Source: Tunturiibacter gelidiferens (GTDB lineage Bacteria > Acidobacteriota > Terriglobia > Terriglobales > Acidobacteriaceae). From it: a DNA stretch of 64,000 nt. Every line of letters starts with the position of its first letter. Positions within the stretch are counted from its first letter, which is position 1. A program made the position numbers and the translations under genes. Positions 9,301-17,607 of the stretch are shown here, piece after piece. The stretch lies in the NCBI RefSeq assembly GCF_014201335.1, contig NZ_JACHEB010000013.1, positions 124,001 to 188,000 on the forward strand, given 5' to 3'. Under the pieces are notes generated by a model. That model ran no database searches, was not told where the DNA came from, and was given only the letters and a program-made list of their open reading frames with translations.

Positions 9301-11571
9301 GGCGAGATTGGCGAGGCCTCCGTCGCCCGAGTTTCCAGCGGTGCTGGTACCGAGGATGGTCGAGATGTTGCTTCCGTTGCTGGTTGTAGAGACGAAGACG
9401 GTGTACACGACGTTGGCGGTGGCGTCGGCGATGTAGAGGTCTCCGGCGGCGTCGAAGGCGAGGGAAGAAGGAGCGATGAGTGCGGTGCCGGTTGCTTGGC
9501 CGGGGACGGTGGTAGTGGTGGTTCCGTTACCGGCGATCTCATGAATGATGCCGAATTTATCGACTGCGTAGACGAGGTGACCACCGGTGTCGGCGATGTA
9601 AAGGATGCCAGTTGCGTCGAGAATAAGGCCGCCGGGTGAGATTAAGCTCGCGGTCGTGGCGAGGACGCCGTCGGCGGAGGAGTTGCTGCCGCTACCCGCG
9701 ATGATACGGCTTCCGCCAGCGGCGTAGACCTCAATCACGTTATGCGTCGCACCGGCCTGTGCAATGAAGAGGTTGTCAAAGCCGTCGACGTAGATGGACG
9801 TGGGGGTGTCCAGTCCGTTGACGTAGCCATTATTGAGACTGCCGTCGACGCCAAATCGGGCGACGGTGCCGTGAACGGCGTCGGTCATGAAGTAGTTGCC
9901 AGTAGAGTCGATGGTGACGGCCGACGAGGTAAGCAGACCAGATCCCCCCGGGATGATTGGGACCGGTGCACCGCCACCAGCCTGAAGTTCGAGGAGATTA
10001 CCAGAGCCTGGGGTCGCGCCCGTATCAAGTATGTATGCGTTGCCTGCCGGATCTACCGTTACGGCAGAAGGCGCGTCCAGAGCTTTGACAACGGTGTTGA
10101 CTGTCCCAGGGGTGAAAACGCCCAGTGCTCCAGTCGCTCGGGCCTCAAGCCCTTGGGAAACCTTGTTTCCGGAGATTGAGTCCGTAAGCTTGATGGGGGC
10201 GCTACGAAGACCGAGAAGAGTCGGCGTAAAACGGACGAAGACCTGGCAGGTGACAGGTGGGGTTCCTGGTGTGGAAGGGCTAAGAATACCCGTGCAGGTG
10301 TTTGTGATGATGTTGAAGTCGGGTCCTGAGATGACGGAAAGATTTACCTTTTGATTGACGACAAAAGTGACTGGGAGTCCAGCGCTGACACTACCGACTG
10401 GAGTGGTGGGAAAAATGATATTACTGCTGAGTTTGCGCAGGATACTGTTGCCGGAATCGGCGAGGGAGAAGTTGCCAAGATCGTCGACTGTAATGCCGCG
10501 TGGACCATTAAGTGGAAAGTTGAGAGTGGAGGTTCCGTCCTGAGTTGAGCTGTACGGGCCGGAGGCGCCATTGGGCAGGCCCGCGGCTATGGTCAGGTTG
10601 CTTGAGCCAAGGACATAGCTGACGACGACGTCTGGACTGCTCTCAGTAATATAGAGCAACTGCGTCGGGGAAAAAGTCAGACCATAAGGCTTGTTTAGCG
10701 GCGTGGCGATCGTGCCCGAATTGTCATTAGAACATTCGCCGACTGCTGTTTGATACGTTGAGAAACCGACGACCCGGCGAACGCAGTTGTTGCCGGTATC
10801 TGCGATGAAGAGGTCGCCTGCGCCATTGATCGCGAGACCTGAAGGAGCGTTCAGCGTGACGCTGCCGGTGATACCGGGGCAGCTCGTGGGGACCAGCGTG
10901 GAAGGCGCGCCTGCCACGACGCACAGGCTCGAACTAGGAGCTTGAAGCAAGACCTGATAAGTGCTGAGCGATGAAGGGACCTCAGTATCTTGAATTGCGA
11001 TGTAGAGGTTGTTGCTGGCGTCGAGGACGAGACCGTTCGGGTTCGGTGTGGCAGATGCTCCGGAGCCGCAGGTGCCGGCGACCGTGATGAGAGAGGCGAC
11101 TCCAGACGCTCCGAAGGGGAGCTTGCGGACGCAGTTATGACTGCTGTCAGCGATGTAGAGGTTGTTAGAGTTGTCCACGGCAAGACCAGTGGGTTGGTAC
11201 AGGCCTTGGCTGGGGGTCGGGGTACTGTTGGTCGCAGTGGAACAGGTATCGCCCTTGCCAGAGACCGCTAGTCCGACCAGGGTGCTCATGGAACCCGTGG
11301 TATCGATCTTGCGGACGCAGTTGTTCAGTGTGTCCGATAGATATTGATTTCCATTTGAGTCGAAGACGATGTAGGACGGGGTGTTGAGACTAACCGTCGT
11401 CGCTGGCCCGAAGTCCCCGTTAAAGCCTGGCGTAATGGTCCCGGCATATCGGGTGCCACTCTGCACCAGAGTCAGCACCTGGGCAGATGCGAGAGACGGC
11501 AGAATGGCGAATGCAACTAGAACGACCAGAGCAGAGAGGGCCTGGACACCAGAGAGGCGGTTGAAATGCAT
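6334..11571 (-). CDS. Giant secreted NHL / choice-of-anchor / MBG / Ig repeat protein
   Basis: 1745 residues from the ATG at 11571, which has AGGAG upstream and opens a signal peptide (LSALVVLVAFAILPSLASA). In order it shows NHL-type propeller repeats (PTGLAVDNSNNLYIADSSHN, SGLAINGAGDLFIADTGNN and more), an inserted Ig-like domain, a second NHL block, a choice-of-anchor D domain (FGTVLVGQSS...CGTTIIAGSTC), one Big_3_5 Ig domain, six MBG repeats (ATRTYGTPNPPF-type), another Big_3_5 domain and a C-terminal Ig-like domain. The end has two hydrophobic segments around RRRKK, then LAGCC and a Ser/Thr-rich tail. Proteins of this build are common in Acidobacteria and are thought to act at the cell surface, possibly in adhesion; no enzymatic domain is visible. 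It lies upstream of the OmpA-like gene. Confidence 0.88.
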   Translation of the reverse strand: MHFNRLSGVQALSALVVLVAFAILPSLASAQVLTLVQSGTRYAGTITPGFNGDFGPATTVSLNTPSYIVFDSNGNQYLSDTLNNCVRKIDTTGSMSTLVGLAVSGKGDTCSTATNSTPTPSQGLYQPTGLAVDNSNNLYIADSSHNCVRKLPFGASGVASLITVAGTCGSGASATPNPNGLVLDASNNLYIAIQDTEVPSSLSTYQVLLQAPSSSLCVVAGAPSTLVPTSCPGITGSVTLNAPSGLAINGAGDLFIADTGNNCVRRVVGFSTYQTAVGECSNDNSGTIATPLNKPYGLTFSPTQLLYITESSPDVVVSYVLGSSNLTIAAGLPNGASGPYSSTQDGTSTLNFPLNGPRGITVDDLGNFSLADSGNSILRKLSSNIIFPTTPVGSVSAGLPVTFVVNQKVNLSVISGPDFNIITNTCTGILSPSTPGTPPVTCQVFVRFTPTLLGLRSAPIKLTDSISGNKVSQGLEARATGALGVFTPGTVNTVVKALDAPSAVTVDPAGNAYILDTGATPGSGNLLELQAGGGAPVPIIPGGSGLLTSSAVTIDSTGNYFMTDAVHGTVARFGVDGSLNNGYVNGLDTPTSIYVDGFDNLFIAQAGATHNVIEVYAAGGSRIIAGSGSNSSADGVLATTASLISPGGLILDATGILYIADTGGHLVYAVDKFGIIHEIAGNGTTTTTVPGQATGTALIAPSSLAFDAAGDLYIADATANVVYTVFVSTTSNGSNISTILGTSTAGNSGDGGLANLAQIDNPLGIAVEGNGDLFEVDNGNSSIREITYPSPTLAFGTVLVGQSSVIIQQSLSNFGSAPFTLNGAITTSDPHFTIDPGTTTCGTTIIAGSTCNLGFTFTPTAKGPLTATVNIPSNAYNSPQTLTLTGTGKVFIPLQFTLPPETEVYGQPFSENVSVTNGSPSPTGTITFSFGTRILCTVTATLGTGSTCNAPNSDLAVGSYGVTFTYSGDTNYSPATGNVTLTVIPAPLTITVNNFTRPYGAANPTFTGTIIGIVSGETILVAYSSTATITSPVGNYPIIATLTPVGTTKLSNYTVINTPGTLTITRVAITVTVLSATRQYGQANPPFNSTTLGVLNGNTISGGTVNGDVLTIAYSSPATITSPAGSYPINATISGVNAGDYNITVIPGTLTVTQATLTITVGNATRTYGTPNPPFTSTVTGALNGDTFTNTYSTPATIASPVGSYPINDTIGGLAASNYTVNVTLGTLTITPTSVAVNITANNATRPYGATEPTFTSTVTGALNVDKFTITYTTNDTPASPIGTYTIIPTVSGPAAANYTNITTTNGTLTVTPGVLTVTANNATRAYNSANPTFTGTTTGLFKGDIVLTTFTSPAVLSSAVGTYPIISAVSGAALSNYSVNLVNGSLTITQNQAALVINVNSASRLYGAPNPAFTGTVTGIAPGDDVVVNYTTTATPASPAGQYAIGASVSGTSAGNYVATIHPGTLDVSPIATTTTITSSGSPATAFASVTFTATVTTANGAPTGTVNFSDGGNLLGTGTLDSNGIATFSTTTLTAGSHTITATFQANTNFSTSSATLTQVINTPVGSFKISATPPTQLIRGPGTTTYQVVLTSVGAFAGQINLSCSGLPTDATCTFASNPTLTAGSTATVAMTINTTAADARLRNPAIPSFNATELAPITVAAVFPLELTGLGVFFAGFRRRKKPGTPKIRLLTAILLSFGILGLAGCCFNTTFKTYTVNITGTSVSSTTPAQSTSVFLSVGQ
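7160..8620 (-). repeat. Six coding tandem MBG repeats
   Basis: Six consecutive units of roughly 75-95 residues share the pattern LTITxxNATRxYGxxNPxFTGTxxG, then SPxGxYPIxxxxxG and NYxxxxxxGTLTIT. They form the middle of the giant repeat protein. The repeat is clear in protein; at DNA level the units have diverged but keep long similar stretches (for example around the NATR and GTLT codons). Confidence 0.85.
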
Positions 11572-11975
11572 GGGTGAAGCTCCTAGGTTCGTGCCGCAAA
11601 GTGAAGCAGGTGAGACGTAAGTTGCAGGTAAAGCGGTTCTTGCGGAGTTTTGACCCTTCCGCTGAAAGTAGGTATCCGGTCTCCTGCGCCAAAAGTATTG
11701 CATGTAGAGGATTTGAAGGAACTACCTATAAAGTGGCAGTCGAATACGCTCCAAAACGGTTGAAATTAGAGGCCAGAACTGGTTTTTCGGAAAAGTTAGC
11801 AATTCCGGAGAAAGGACTGGTAAGAGGAGGCGGAGGAAGAAAACTTTCGTTGCTAGGCACAAATCTTGTCTGCGAAAGGCCTCTCCAGCGATTTTGAAGG
11901 GGCCTTGCCTCGGTGGACAGATGAGACTCTGGGCGGGACAATGGGAATCAGCGGCGATCAAGACAGGACTTTGGC
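11572..11975. other. Divergent intergenic region between the giant protein and xdhC
   Basis: About 400 bases with no credible gene. It must hold the promoters of two divergent genes. TATAAA near 11727 is a possible -10 element on the plus strand, but no well-spaced -35 box was found. Confidence 0.4.
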
Positions 11976-13103
11976 GTGAGAGAAATTCGACAGATCGTTC
12001 GACTTTGGCATCAGGATACGGCTACCGTATTTGTGACACTGGTGCGGACCGAGGGATCCAGTTATCGCCGACCCGGGGCTCACCTGCTGCTCGGGCAGCA
12101 AGGTGAGTACGCCGGAACAATCAGCGGAGGATGCCTGGAGGCTGAGGTCGTGCGTAAAGCAGCATGGCTAGTCCGGGGAGGGGCCGTGATGGAACGGTAC
12201 TCGACGATGTTTGACGATACGGCAGAGATACCCTTCGGATTAGGATGCGGCGGCGTGGTCGATCTGCTTCTCGAGCCAGCCGATACTCCCGAATGTCATG
12301 CGGTCCTCAAAGCTCTGGAAGGCGCGCTTGCCGGGGATGAGGTGACGGTGCTGACCTGGCTGCCACGTGAGGGTAGGGGATTGAAACGCGCAGTGCTCGC
12401 GGCGAACGGGGATTTTGCATATGCCAGCGCGGGGCTGACTGAAGCCGAACTGGTGGAGGCGAGGGCGGCGGCCGTACTACCCCGAGGTGAGTTTGAGAGT
12501 GTGGGCACCGAGGTTTTTGTGGAGCGGATTGCAACCCCGCAGCGGTTGTTCATTTTGGGGGCGGGTGATGATGCGAAGCCGGTGGTGAGTATGGCGGCGT
12601 TGCTGGGCTGGAGCGTTTCAGTAATGGATGGACGGGCGCACATGGCTCGCGCGGAGCGATTTCCGGAGGCGGAACAGGTTATCGTGGCATCGGCCGTCTC
12701 GCGTGAAGTGCTGGCCATCCGACCTGATGATGCAGTGGTTTTGATGTCGCATAGTTACGAACAGGACAGGGAGCTACTGGCTGCGGTGCTGCCGTTGCGT
12801 CCCAAGTATCTGGGGCTTCTGGGTGCGCGCCGCCGAAGTTCATTGCTGGTGAGCGAGGCGGCAGCGACACTAGGGTGGACGGTCGGTGAATGCTGCGACC
12901 GAATCTTTGCTCCGGTTGGACTGGACCTGGGTGGCGACGGACCGGAGGCCATTGCTCTTGCCGTGATCGCCGAGGTTCAGGCGTGTTGCATGGGCAAGCT
13001 CGGTGCTTCGCGCAGGTTGTCGTCGGAAGATGTCGAGAGGCATCTGGCGGAGGGTGATGCGGGCCGCTATCTGCAAGCCCAGTGCGCGCTGGATCGCGCC
13101 TGA
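11976..13103 (+). CDS. xdhC: XdhC/CoxI family molybdenum-cofactor maturation protein
   Basis: 375 residues, GTG start with AGGA upstream. The N-terminal XdhC_CoxI domain shows TVFVTLVRTEGSSYRRPGA, TISGGCLEAEV and IPFGLGCGGVVDLLLEP, including the conserved Cys of GGCLE. The C-terminal half is the XdhC Rossmann domain (RLFILGAGDDAKPVVSMA, VVLMSHSYEQDRELL, YLGLLGARRRSSLL). XdhC proteins bind sulfurated molybdenum cofactor and insert it into xanthine dehydrogenase-type hydroxylases. Its client is most likely the three-subunit enzyme encoded convergently at 13226-17031. Length is typical of the two-domain form. Confidence 0.93.
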   Translation: MREIRQIVRLWHQDTATVFVTLVRTEGSSYRRPGAHLLLGQQGEYAGTISGGCLEAEVVRKAAWLVRGGAVMERYSTMFDDTAEIPFGLGCGGVVDLLLEPADTPECHAVLKALEGALAGDEVTVLTWLPREGRGLKRAVLAANGDFAYASAGLTEAELVEARAAAVLPRGEFESVGTEVFVERIATPQRLFILGAGDDAKPVVSMAALLGWSVSVMDGRAHMARAERFPEAEQVIVASAVSREVLAIRPDDAVVLMSHSYEQDRELLAAVLPLRPKYLGLLGARRRSSLLVSEAAATLGWTVGECCDRIFAPVGLDLGGDGPEAIALAVIAEVQACCMGKLGASRRLSSEDVERHLAEGDAGRYLQAQCALDRA

Positions 13104-13225
13104 GGCGGGTTTGGCGTGATTTTCTTGTAGCGGCGCTTGGAGGCAGCCACGGAAAACCGGTAGAGACGATGAGGGATGCGGAACTGGCGCACGCTTTTTA
13201 GATTGAGGTTCCTGTCCGAGAAATA

Positions 13226-14083
13226 CTAGAGGGTCTGTAGGAATTCTTCGATCAGGTTGGCGGCCACGACGGAGCGGTATTTTGCGGTGCTGCGAATATC
13301 ATCGATGGGAATCGTTTCGCTCAGAATTGCGGCCCGCGCCTTTGCGATCGTCGCCGGTGTGATCTTCTGCTTCAGGAGGGACTGTTCGGTGGCGACCAGG
13401 CGCGCGGGAGTTTCGCGCAGGCTCGCGGCTCCGATGCGGATGCTTTCAATGACGCCGTGGTTGCTGCTGGCGACTATGGCGACGGCAACCTTTGAAATGG
13501 CCTGGGCATTGCGTGTGCCCACTTTGCGAACATAAGTTGTGTAACCGTGCATGTTACGTGAGAGCGTAATGCTGTGGAGAAGTTCGTCTTGGGCAAGATC
13601 GGTTCTTTTGTAACTGATGTGGAAGTCGCGGTAGGGGATAGTTCGGATCCCGCGAGTGGAGACGAGAGTGACGGCTGCGTCATAAGCGAGGAGCACTGGA
13701 GGAGAGTCTGCTGCGGGACTTGCGTTGACGATGTTGCCACCGAGTGTGCCACGGTTCTGGTTTGCGATGCTTCCGGTCCAACTTGCAGCCTGGGCAAGGA
13801 TGGAGAATTCAGCGGTGACGATTGGGTGCTTGCGGATGTCGGTGAAGGTTGTTGCGGCACCAATGATTACAGCATCAGGCGTGACCTCGATGAATCGGAG
13901 TTCCTTGAGATTCCACAGAGAGATGAGTTTTTTTGGCTGAAGACGACCCGCGCCTAGTGCCACCATCAGCTCGGTGCCACCGGCGATTGGCGTATAGCGG
14001 TCGGGTGAGTCGGCGAGGATCTGGAGTACGGCGTCCAGAGACCTTGGGGCCGTAAGCTCGTATTCGGTGACGTTGGAGCGCAT
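13226..14083 (-). CDS. Molybdenum hydroxylase FAD-binding subunit (xanthine dehydrogenase-type)
   Basis: 285 residues from the ATG at 14083 (MRSNVTEYELTAPRSLD). The FAD_binding_5 domain has the first FAD motif as PIAGGTELMVALGAG, then NLKELRFIEV and the second motif SIANQNRGTLGGNIVNASPAAD. The CO-dehydrogenase flavoprotein C-terminal domain follows (YTTYVRKVGTRNAQAISKV). This subunit passes electrons from the 2Fe-2S centres to NAD+ or another acceptor. It is the last gene of a large-, FeS- and FAD-subunit operon, 46 bases after the FeS gene. An in-frame extension to 14173 would overlap the upstream gene and lacks family similarity, so the internal ATG is preferred. Confidence 0.92.
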   Translation of the reverse strand: MRSNVTEYELTAPRSLDAVLQILADSPDRYTPIAGGTELMVALGAGRLQPKKLISLWNLKELRFIEVTPDAVIIGAATTFTDIRKHPIVTAEFSILAQAASWTGSIANQNRGTLGGNIVNASPAADSPPVLLAYDAAVTLVSTRGIRTIPYRDFHISYKRTDLAQDELLHSITLSRNMHGYTTYVRKVGTRNAQAISKVAVAIVASSNHGVIESIRIGAASLRETPARLVATEQSLLKQKITPATIAKARAAILSETIPIDDIRSTAKYRSVVAANLIEEFLQTL

Positions 14084-14129
14084 CGTTTTCCCTATTGTCG
14101 AAGTGAGTTTGTTGGTACACGCACGACAA

Positions 14130-14612
14130 CTATTGTGTCTCCGATTGTGGAGTTGCTTTTGCAGCTGCGGCAAGCACGGAGTTGAAGATTCGCATGTAGC
14201 CCGTGCAACGGCAGAGATTTCCGTTGAGACCTTCCTGTATCTGTAACAGTGTTGGTTGCGGAATGTTTTCGAGAAGGTGATACGTGGCGAGGATCATACC
14301 GGGAGTGCAGATGCCGCACTGGGCTCCGCCTTGTTCCAGGAAGCATTGCTGAATCGGGTGGAGTTTCTTATCGATTGCAATGCCTTCGATTGTGATGATC
14401 TCGGCGCCCTGAGTTTGCAGGATCGGGACCAGGCAGGAATTGACGAGGTCACCATTCATAAGTACAGCGCATGCTCCGCATTCGCCTTCGCCACAACCTT
14501 CTTTGGCTCCCGTGAGATGCAGATCTTCACGCAGGACGTCGAGAAGGCGCTTCATTGGCGGGGTTTCGACGATTCTTTTCTCGTCGTTGACCGTGAGGGC
14601 GACTCGGGTCAT
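14130..14612 (-). CDS. Molybdenum hydroxylase [2Fe-2S] subunit
   Basis: 160 residues from the ATG at 14612. A plant-type ferredoxin domain binds the first cluster (CGEGECGAC, then NSCLVP) and a four-helix domain binds the second (CGICTPGM and CRCTGY). All eight cluster cysteines are present. It carries electrons from the molybdenum site to the FAD subunit. It lies between the large and FAD subunit genes on the same strand, with gaps of 73 and 46 bases. An in-frame GTG about ten codons upstream cannot be excluded as the start. Confidence 0.94.
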   Translation of the reverse strand: MTRVALTVNDEKRIVETPPMKRLLDVLREDLHLTGAKEGCGEGECGACAVLMNGDLVNSCLVPILQTQGAEIITIEGIAIDKKLHPIQQCFLEQGGAQCGICTPGMILATYHLLENIPQPTLLQIQEGLNGNLCRCTGYMRIFNSVLAAAAKATPQSETQ

Positions 14613-14685
14613 TTCAAATTTACCGCGGTCTGCTTGCACCAATTTGCCTGAAAAATACTTCTGATGATGGCGAATGTTGTATCGT

Positions 14686-17031
14686 TCACGCCGACACCTC
14701 TGACGTTTCGACTTGCGTGTCGCGGTCGATGATGGGATCAAGGTCCTCTGTGCTAGAGGTCGGGATGCGGGTCATGCGCTCGAAGATGTCTTCGGGGAGG
14801 AGAGGTATTTCGTTGAAGGCGAGACCGGTGGCGTGCTCGATGGCGTTAAGAATCGCGGGGGCGGGGCCGTCCATGGGGAGCTCACCTATGCCCTTGGCTC
14901 CGTAAGCGCCGTGTGGCGAAGGGACTTCTTCGAAGCTGACATGAATCGACGGGAGGTCGGCGCTGGTGGGCATGATGTAGTTTGTCATCTGGTTGTTGGC
15001 GAGATGTCCGTTGCGCCAGAGGCACTTTTCATAGAGGGCGTAGCCGATGCCTTGGGCGACACCGCCTTCAATTTGTCCCGCGGCGAGGATGGGATGGAGG
15101 ACTTTGCCAACTTCTTGTAATGCGTAGAAGTTGGTGACCTGCGCTGAGTAGGTGGTGGTGTCTACTACGACTTCGGCGACGTAAACAGCCCAGGCGTAGG
15201 CTGGATAGGCTTCACCGCTATAGGTATTATCGTCCCAAAAGATGTCGCCGGGGGACTGGTAGCGGGCTTCGGTTTTGAGGGAGCCGTGCTGGGCGAGATA
15301 TTTGAGGGCAGCATGGCAGAATTGGGTCCGCGTGTATTGAGCTGCTCTGGATCGGGCACGGTTGAGGAGAGGAGGTAGAAAGGGAGCGAGAGATGCTAGG
15401 AGGGATTCGGCGGCACGCTCGACGAGCTTACCGACGACCATGGCGGTGCGGCTGGCGACCGTGGGTCCGGAGTTTGGAACCAGAGTTGTGTCGGGTTGTG
15501 CGATGAGGACTTCTTCGTAGGGAAGATTGAGGGCGTCGGCGGCGATCTGGCAGAGGATGGTGTTGGTGCCCTGGCCGAACTCGGTGGAGGAGACAAGGAT
15601 GCGAGGTCGGCCTTCAGCTGTCAGCTCGATCTCGACGAGGGAGTTGAGGCGCCGCTCACCGGAGCCGGTGAAGCCTGCTCCGTGGAAGAAGGTTGCGAAG
15701 CCTATGCCGCGTTTGATGGTGCTGATAGGGTTTTCAGCGTCGAATTGTTTGCGTTTGGCGTGGTAGTTCGATTCTTCAAGGGCCCGGGTGAGGAGATGCT
15801 GCATGTCGACCGGGTCTTTGAGGAGCTGACCGGTGGCGGTGCGGTAGCCAGTTCCTAAAAAATTGCGGCGGCGGAGTTCTTCGGGGGTGAGGCCAACGAC
15901 TTTGGCGATCTTGTCCATGTGGCGTTCGAGGGCGAAGATGCTTTGTGGCGCTCCGAAGCCGCGGAAGGCGCCATGGGGCGGAATATTTGTTGCCATTGCT
16001 TTGGCACGGACGGTGAGGTGGGGCCAGTGGTAGGGGCCGGGGGCATGGATGGTGCCGCGGGAGAGGACTACCGGTGAAAGGGTGGCGTAGGCTCCTCCGT
16101 CGATGGCGAAGTCTATCTCACCGGCGAGGAGCTTGCCGTCCTTGCTCACTGCGGTGCGGTGGCGGGTGCGGGATGGGTGGCGCTTGGTGGTGGCGGCCAT
16201 GTCTTCGGCGCGGTCGTAGCAGAGCTTGACCGGGTGGGCTGACTTCATGGCCAGCAGTGCTGCGTGGCTGCCGATCACTGAGGGGAAGTCCTCCTTGCCG
16301 CCGAAAGCTCCGCCGGTCTCGGTCTGGATGACGCGGCACTTCTCGGCAGGGAGGTTGAAGACTAGCTCGAGTGCGTGGACGAGATAGAAAGGGCATTGCA
16401 TGGAGCCGCGGACGGTTACTCCCTTTTCTGGGTCGTACTCAGCGATGACTCCGTTGTTCTCGATGTAGAGCTGCTCCTGCGCTCCGGTGCGGTACTCGCC
16501 TTCGACGATGTAGTCAGCGGTCTGCCAGACCTCGTCTGGGATCGGCTTCTGGTCCTTCTGCATGAGGTAGGTCTTGAAGGTGTTGGCGTTCTCGCCTTCG
16601 CCCCAGATGATCTGTTCTTTCTTTTCGGAGTCCTCGATGGTGAAGATGGCGGGGAGTTCTTCGTAGGTGATGTGGACTGCGGCAACGGCGGCGGGGAGTA
16701 CGGCCCGGTTGGGGTGGGCGAGGAGGAGGATGGGCTCTTGGCAGTGGTTGACGTGGGTGACGGCGAGGCAGGGGTGGTCTTTGGTGAGGTGGACGATGGT
16801 GTTTTCGCCGGGGATGTCGGCGGCGGAGACGATGGTGTATTCGTGCCAGGGGATGGCGGGGTCGAAGGAGATGGAGGTGATGCGTCCGCGAGGGATGGAG
16901 CTACGAACGGTGGCGCCGAACCACATGCCGGGAAGGGTGATGTCGTCGATGTACTGGGCGCGACCGAGGACCTTGTCTCTTCCCTCTTTTCGGATGGGGG
17001 AGCTGCCAACGGTCTGGGGGCGGTTGGTCAT
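14686..17031 (-). CDS. Xanthine dehydrogenase-type molybdopterin-binding large subunit
   Basis: 781 residues from the ATG at 17031. Molybdopterin-binding elements are GGAFGGKED (about 240-248), AFRGFGAPQ (about 355-363), the segment around EFGQGTNTILCQIAADAL, and GAYGAKGIGELPMDGPA, whose GIGE Glu is the expected catalytic base. The Arg in FRGFG matches the substrate Arg of purine-oxidising enzymes rather than the AYRCSFR loop of CO dehydrogenase. Together with the urate-degrading operon at 38-45 kb this supports hypoxanthine/xanthine as substrate, although aldehyde or aromatic N-heterocycle oxidation is possible. It leads a three-gene operon. No good ribosome site precedes the ATG, so the true start could be slightly upstream. 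Confidence 0.9.
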   Translation of the reverse strand: MTNRPQTVGSSPIRKEGRDKVLGRAQYIDDITLPGMWFGATVRSSIPRGRITSISFDPAIPWHEYTIVSAADIPGENTIVHLTKDHPCLAVTHVNHCQEPILLLAHPNRAVLPAAVAAVHITYEELPAIFTIEDSEKKEQIIWGEGENANTFKTYLMQKDQKPIPDEVWQTADYIVEGEYRTGAQEQLYIENNGVIAEYDPEKGVTVRGSMQCPFYLVHALELVFNLPAEKCRVIQTETGGAFGGKEDFPSVIGSHAALLAMKSAHPVKLCYDRAEDMAATTKRHPSRTRHRTAVSKDGKLLAGEIDFAIDGGAYATLSPVVLSRGTIHAPGPYHWPHLTVRAKAMATNIPPHGAFRGFGAPQSIFALERHMDKIAKVVGLTPEELRRRNFLGTGYRTATGQLLKDPVDMQHLLTRALEESNYHAKRKQFDAENPISTIKRGIGFATFFHGAGFTGSGERRLNSLVEIELTAEGRPRILVSSTEFGQGTNTILCQIAADALNLPYEEVLIAQPDTTLVPNSGPTVASRTAMVVGKLVERAAESLLASLAPFLPPLLNRARSRAAQYTRTQFCHAALKYLAQHGSLKTEARYQSPGDIFWDDNTYSGEAYPAYAWAVYVAEVVVDTTTYSAQVTNFYALQEVGKVLHPILAAGQIEGGVAQGIGYALYEKCLWRNGHLANNQMTNYIMPTSADLPSIHVSFEEVPSPHGAYGAKGIGELPMDGPAPAILNAIEHATGLAFNEIPLLPEDIFERMTRIPTSSTEDLDPIIDRDTQVETSEVSA

Positions 17032-17607
17032 GGAAGGTGTTGCATAAGCATAGACCAAGTTTTCGCAGGTGAGGAGAGGATCGTTCGGTCGGGGGTACCC
17101 CCTCCCCCCTTTAAGGTATTTTGGAAGCAAATCCTTTTATTTGAGTGGTTTGCAGGTGGGTTGTGTCTGCAAAATATTCAATCGAAAGGGGTTGCGTGCA
17201 AAATACTTGTTTTCAAGGAGATGCCGGCGGATCGCAAAAGCGAGCCGGTCACGCCTAATCTTTAACTTCTGACGCTGTATTCAGTATAGAAGGTTGGAGG
17301 TAACTCATACGCCATGCGATTTAGCTCGATTGGCGTGGGGTTTTGCGATTGTGGGGCTTGACAGCTTTTCGCTGGTGAGACGGGCGGGGGATGACAACAA
17401 GAAGAGCAATTGCAACTGCACAGCAGATCCCCTGCGGGGATGACAACAAGAAACGCAACTGCGACTGCGACAGCAACAGCAGATCCCCTGCGGGGATGAT
17501 AGCAAGAAAGGCAACTGCAATGGCAACGGCAATACAGGGATCCTTTGCCGCCATACATTCTCTTTCCCCGTCATCCTGACCCTGAGCGCAACCGAAGGGG
17601 AAGGGAA
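17032..17607. other. Intergenic region upstream of the molybdenum hydroxylase operon, carrying palindromic repeats
   Basis: The part next to 17031 should hold the operon promoter. The part from 17386 on is a short tandem run of a recurring palindromic element, listed separately. TCATCCTGACCCTGAGCG at 17571-17588 resembles another kind of intergenic spacer. No gene is seen. Confidence 0.45.
17386..17537. repeat. Intergenic palindromic repeat, three tandem units
   Basis: The core GATCCCCTGCGGGGATGA forms a stem ATCCCC/GGGGAT around TGC, followed by caacaagaaacgcaac and a CAACNG-rich stretch. GGGGATGA recurs with its ATGA at 17391, 17440 and 17496, so periods are 49 and 56 bases. Related copies occur at 21764 and 24236 with a TTC loop. 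Both are intergenic. Confidence 0.8.

Noticed and set aside
14612..14741. Longer start for the 2Fe-2S subunit
   Set aside because: The extension runs into the large-subunit gene and lacks the ferredoxin-domain pattern.
16375..17265. 296-residue plus-strand frame opposite the molybdenum hydroxylase
   Set aside because: Gly/Val/Asp-rich antisense shadow of a GC-rich gene; no motif.
17386..17537. Possible CRISPR array (three similar units)
   Set aside because: Units have a strong internal palindrome, unequal spacing and continuous similarity with no unique spacers, and single copies lie elsewhere. It fits an extragenic palindromic repeat.
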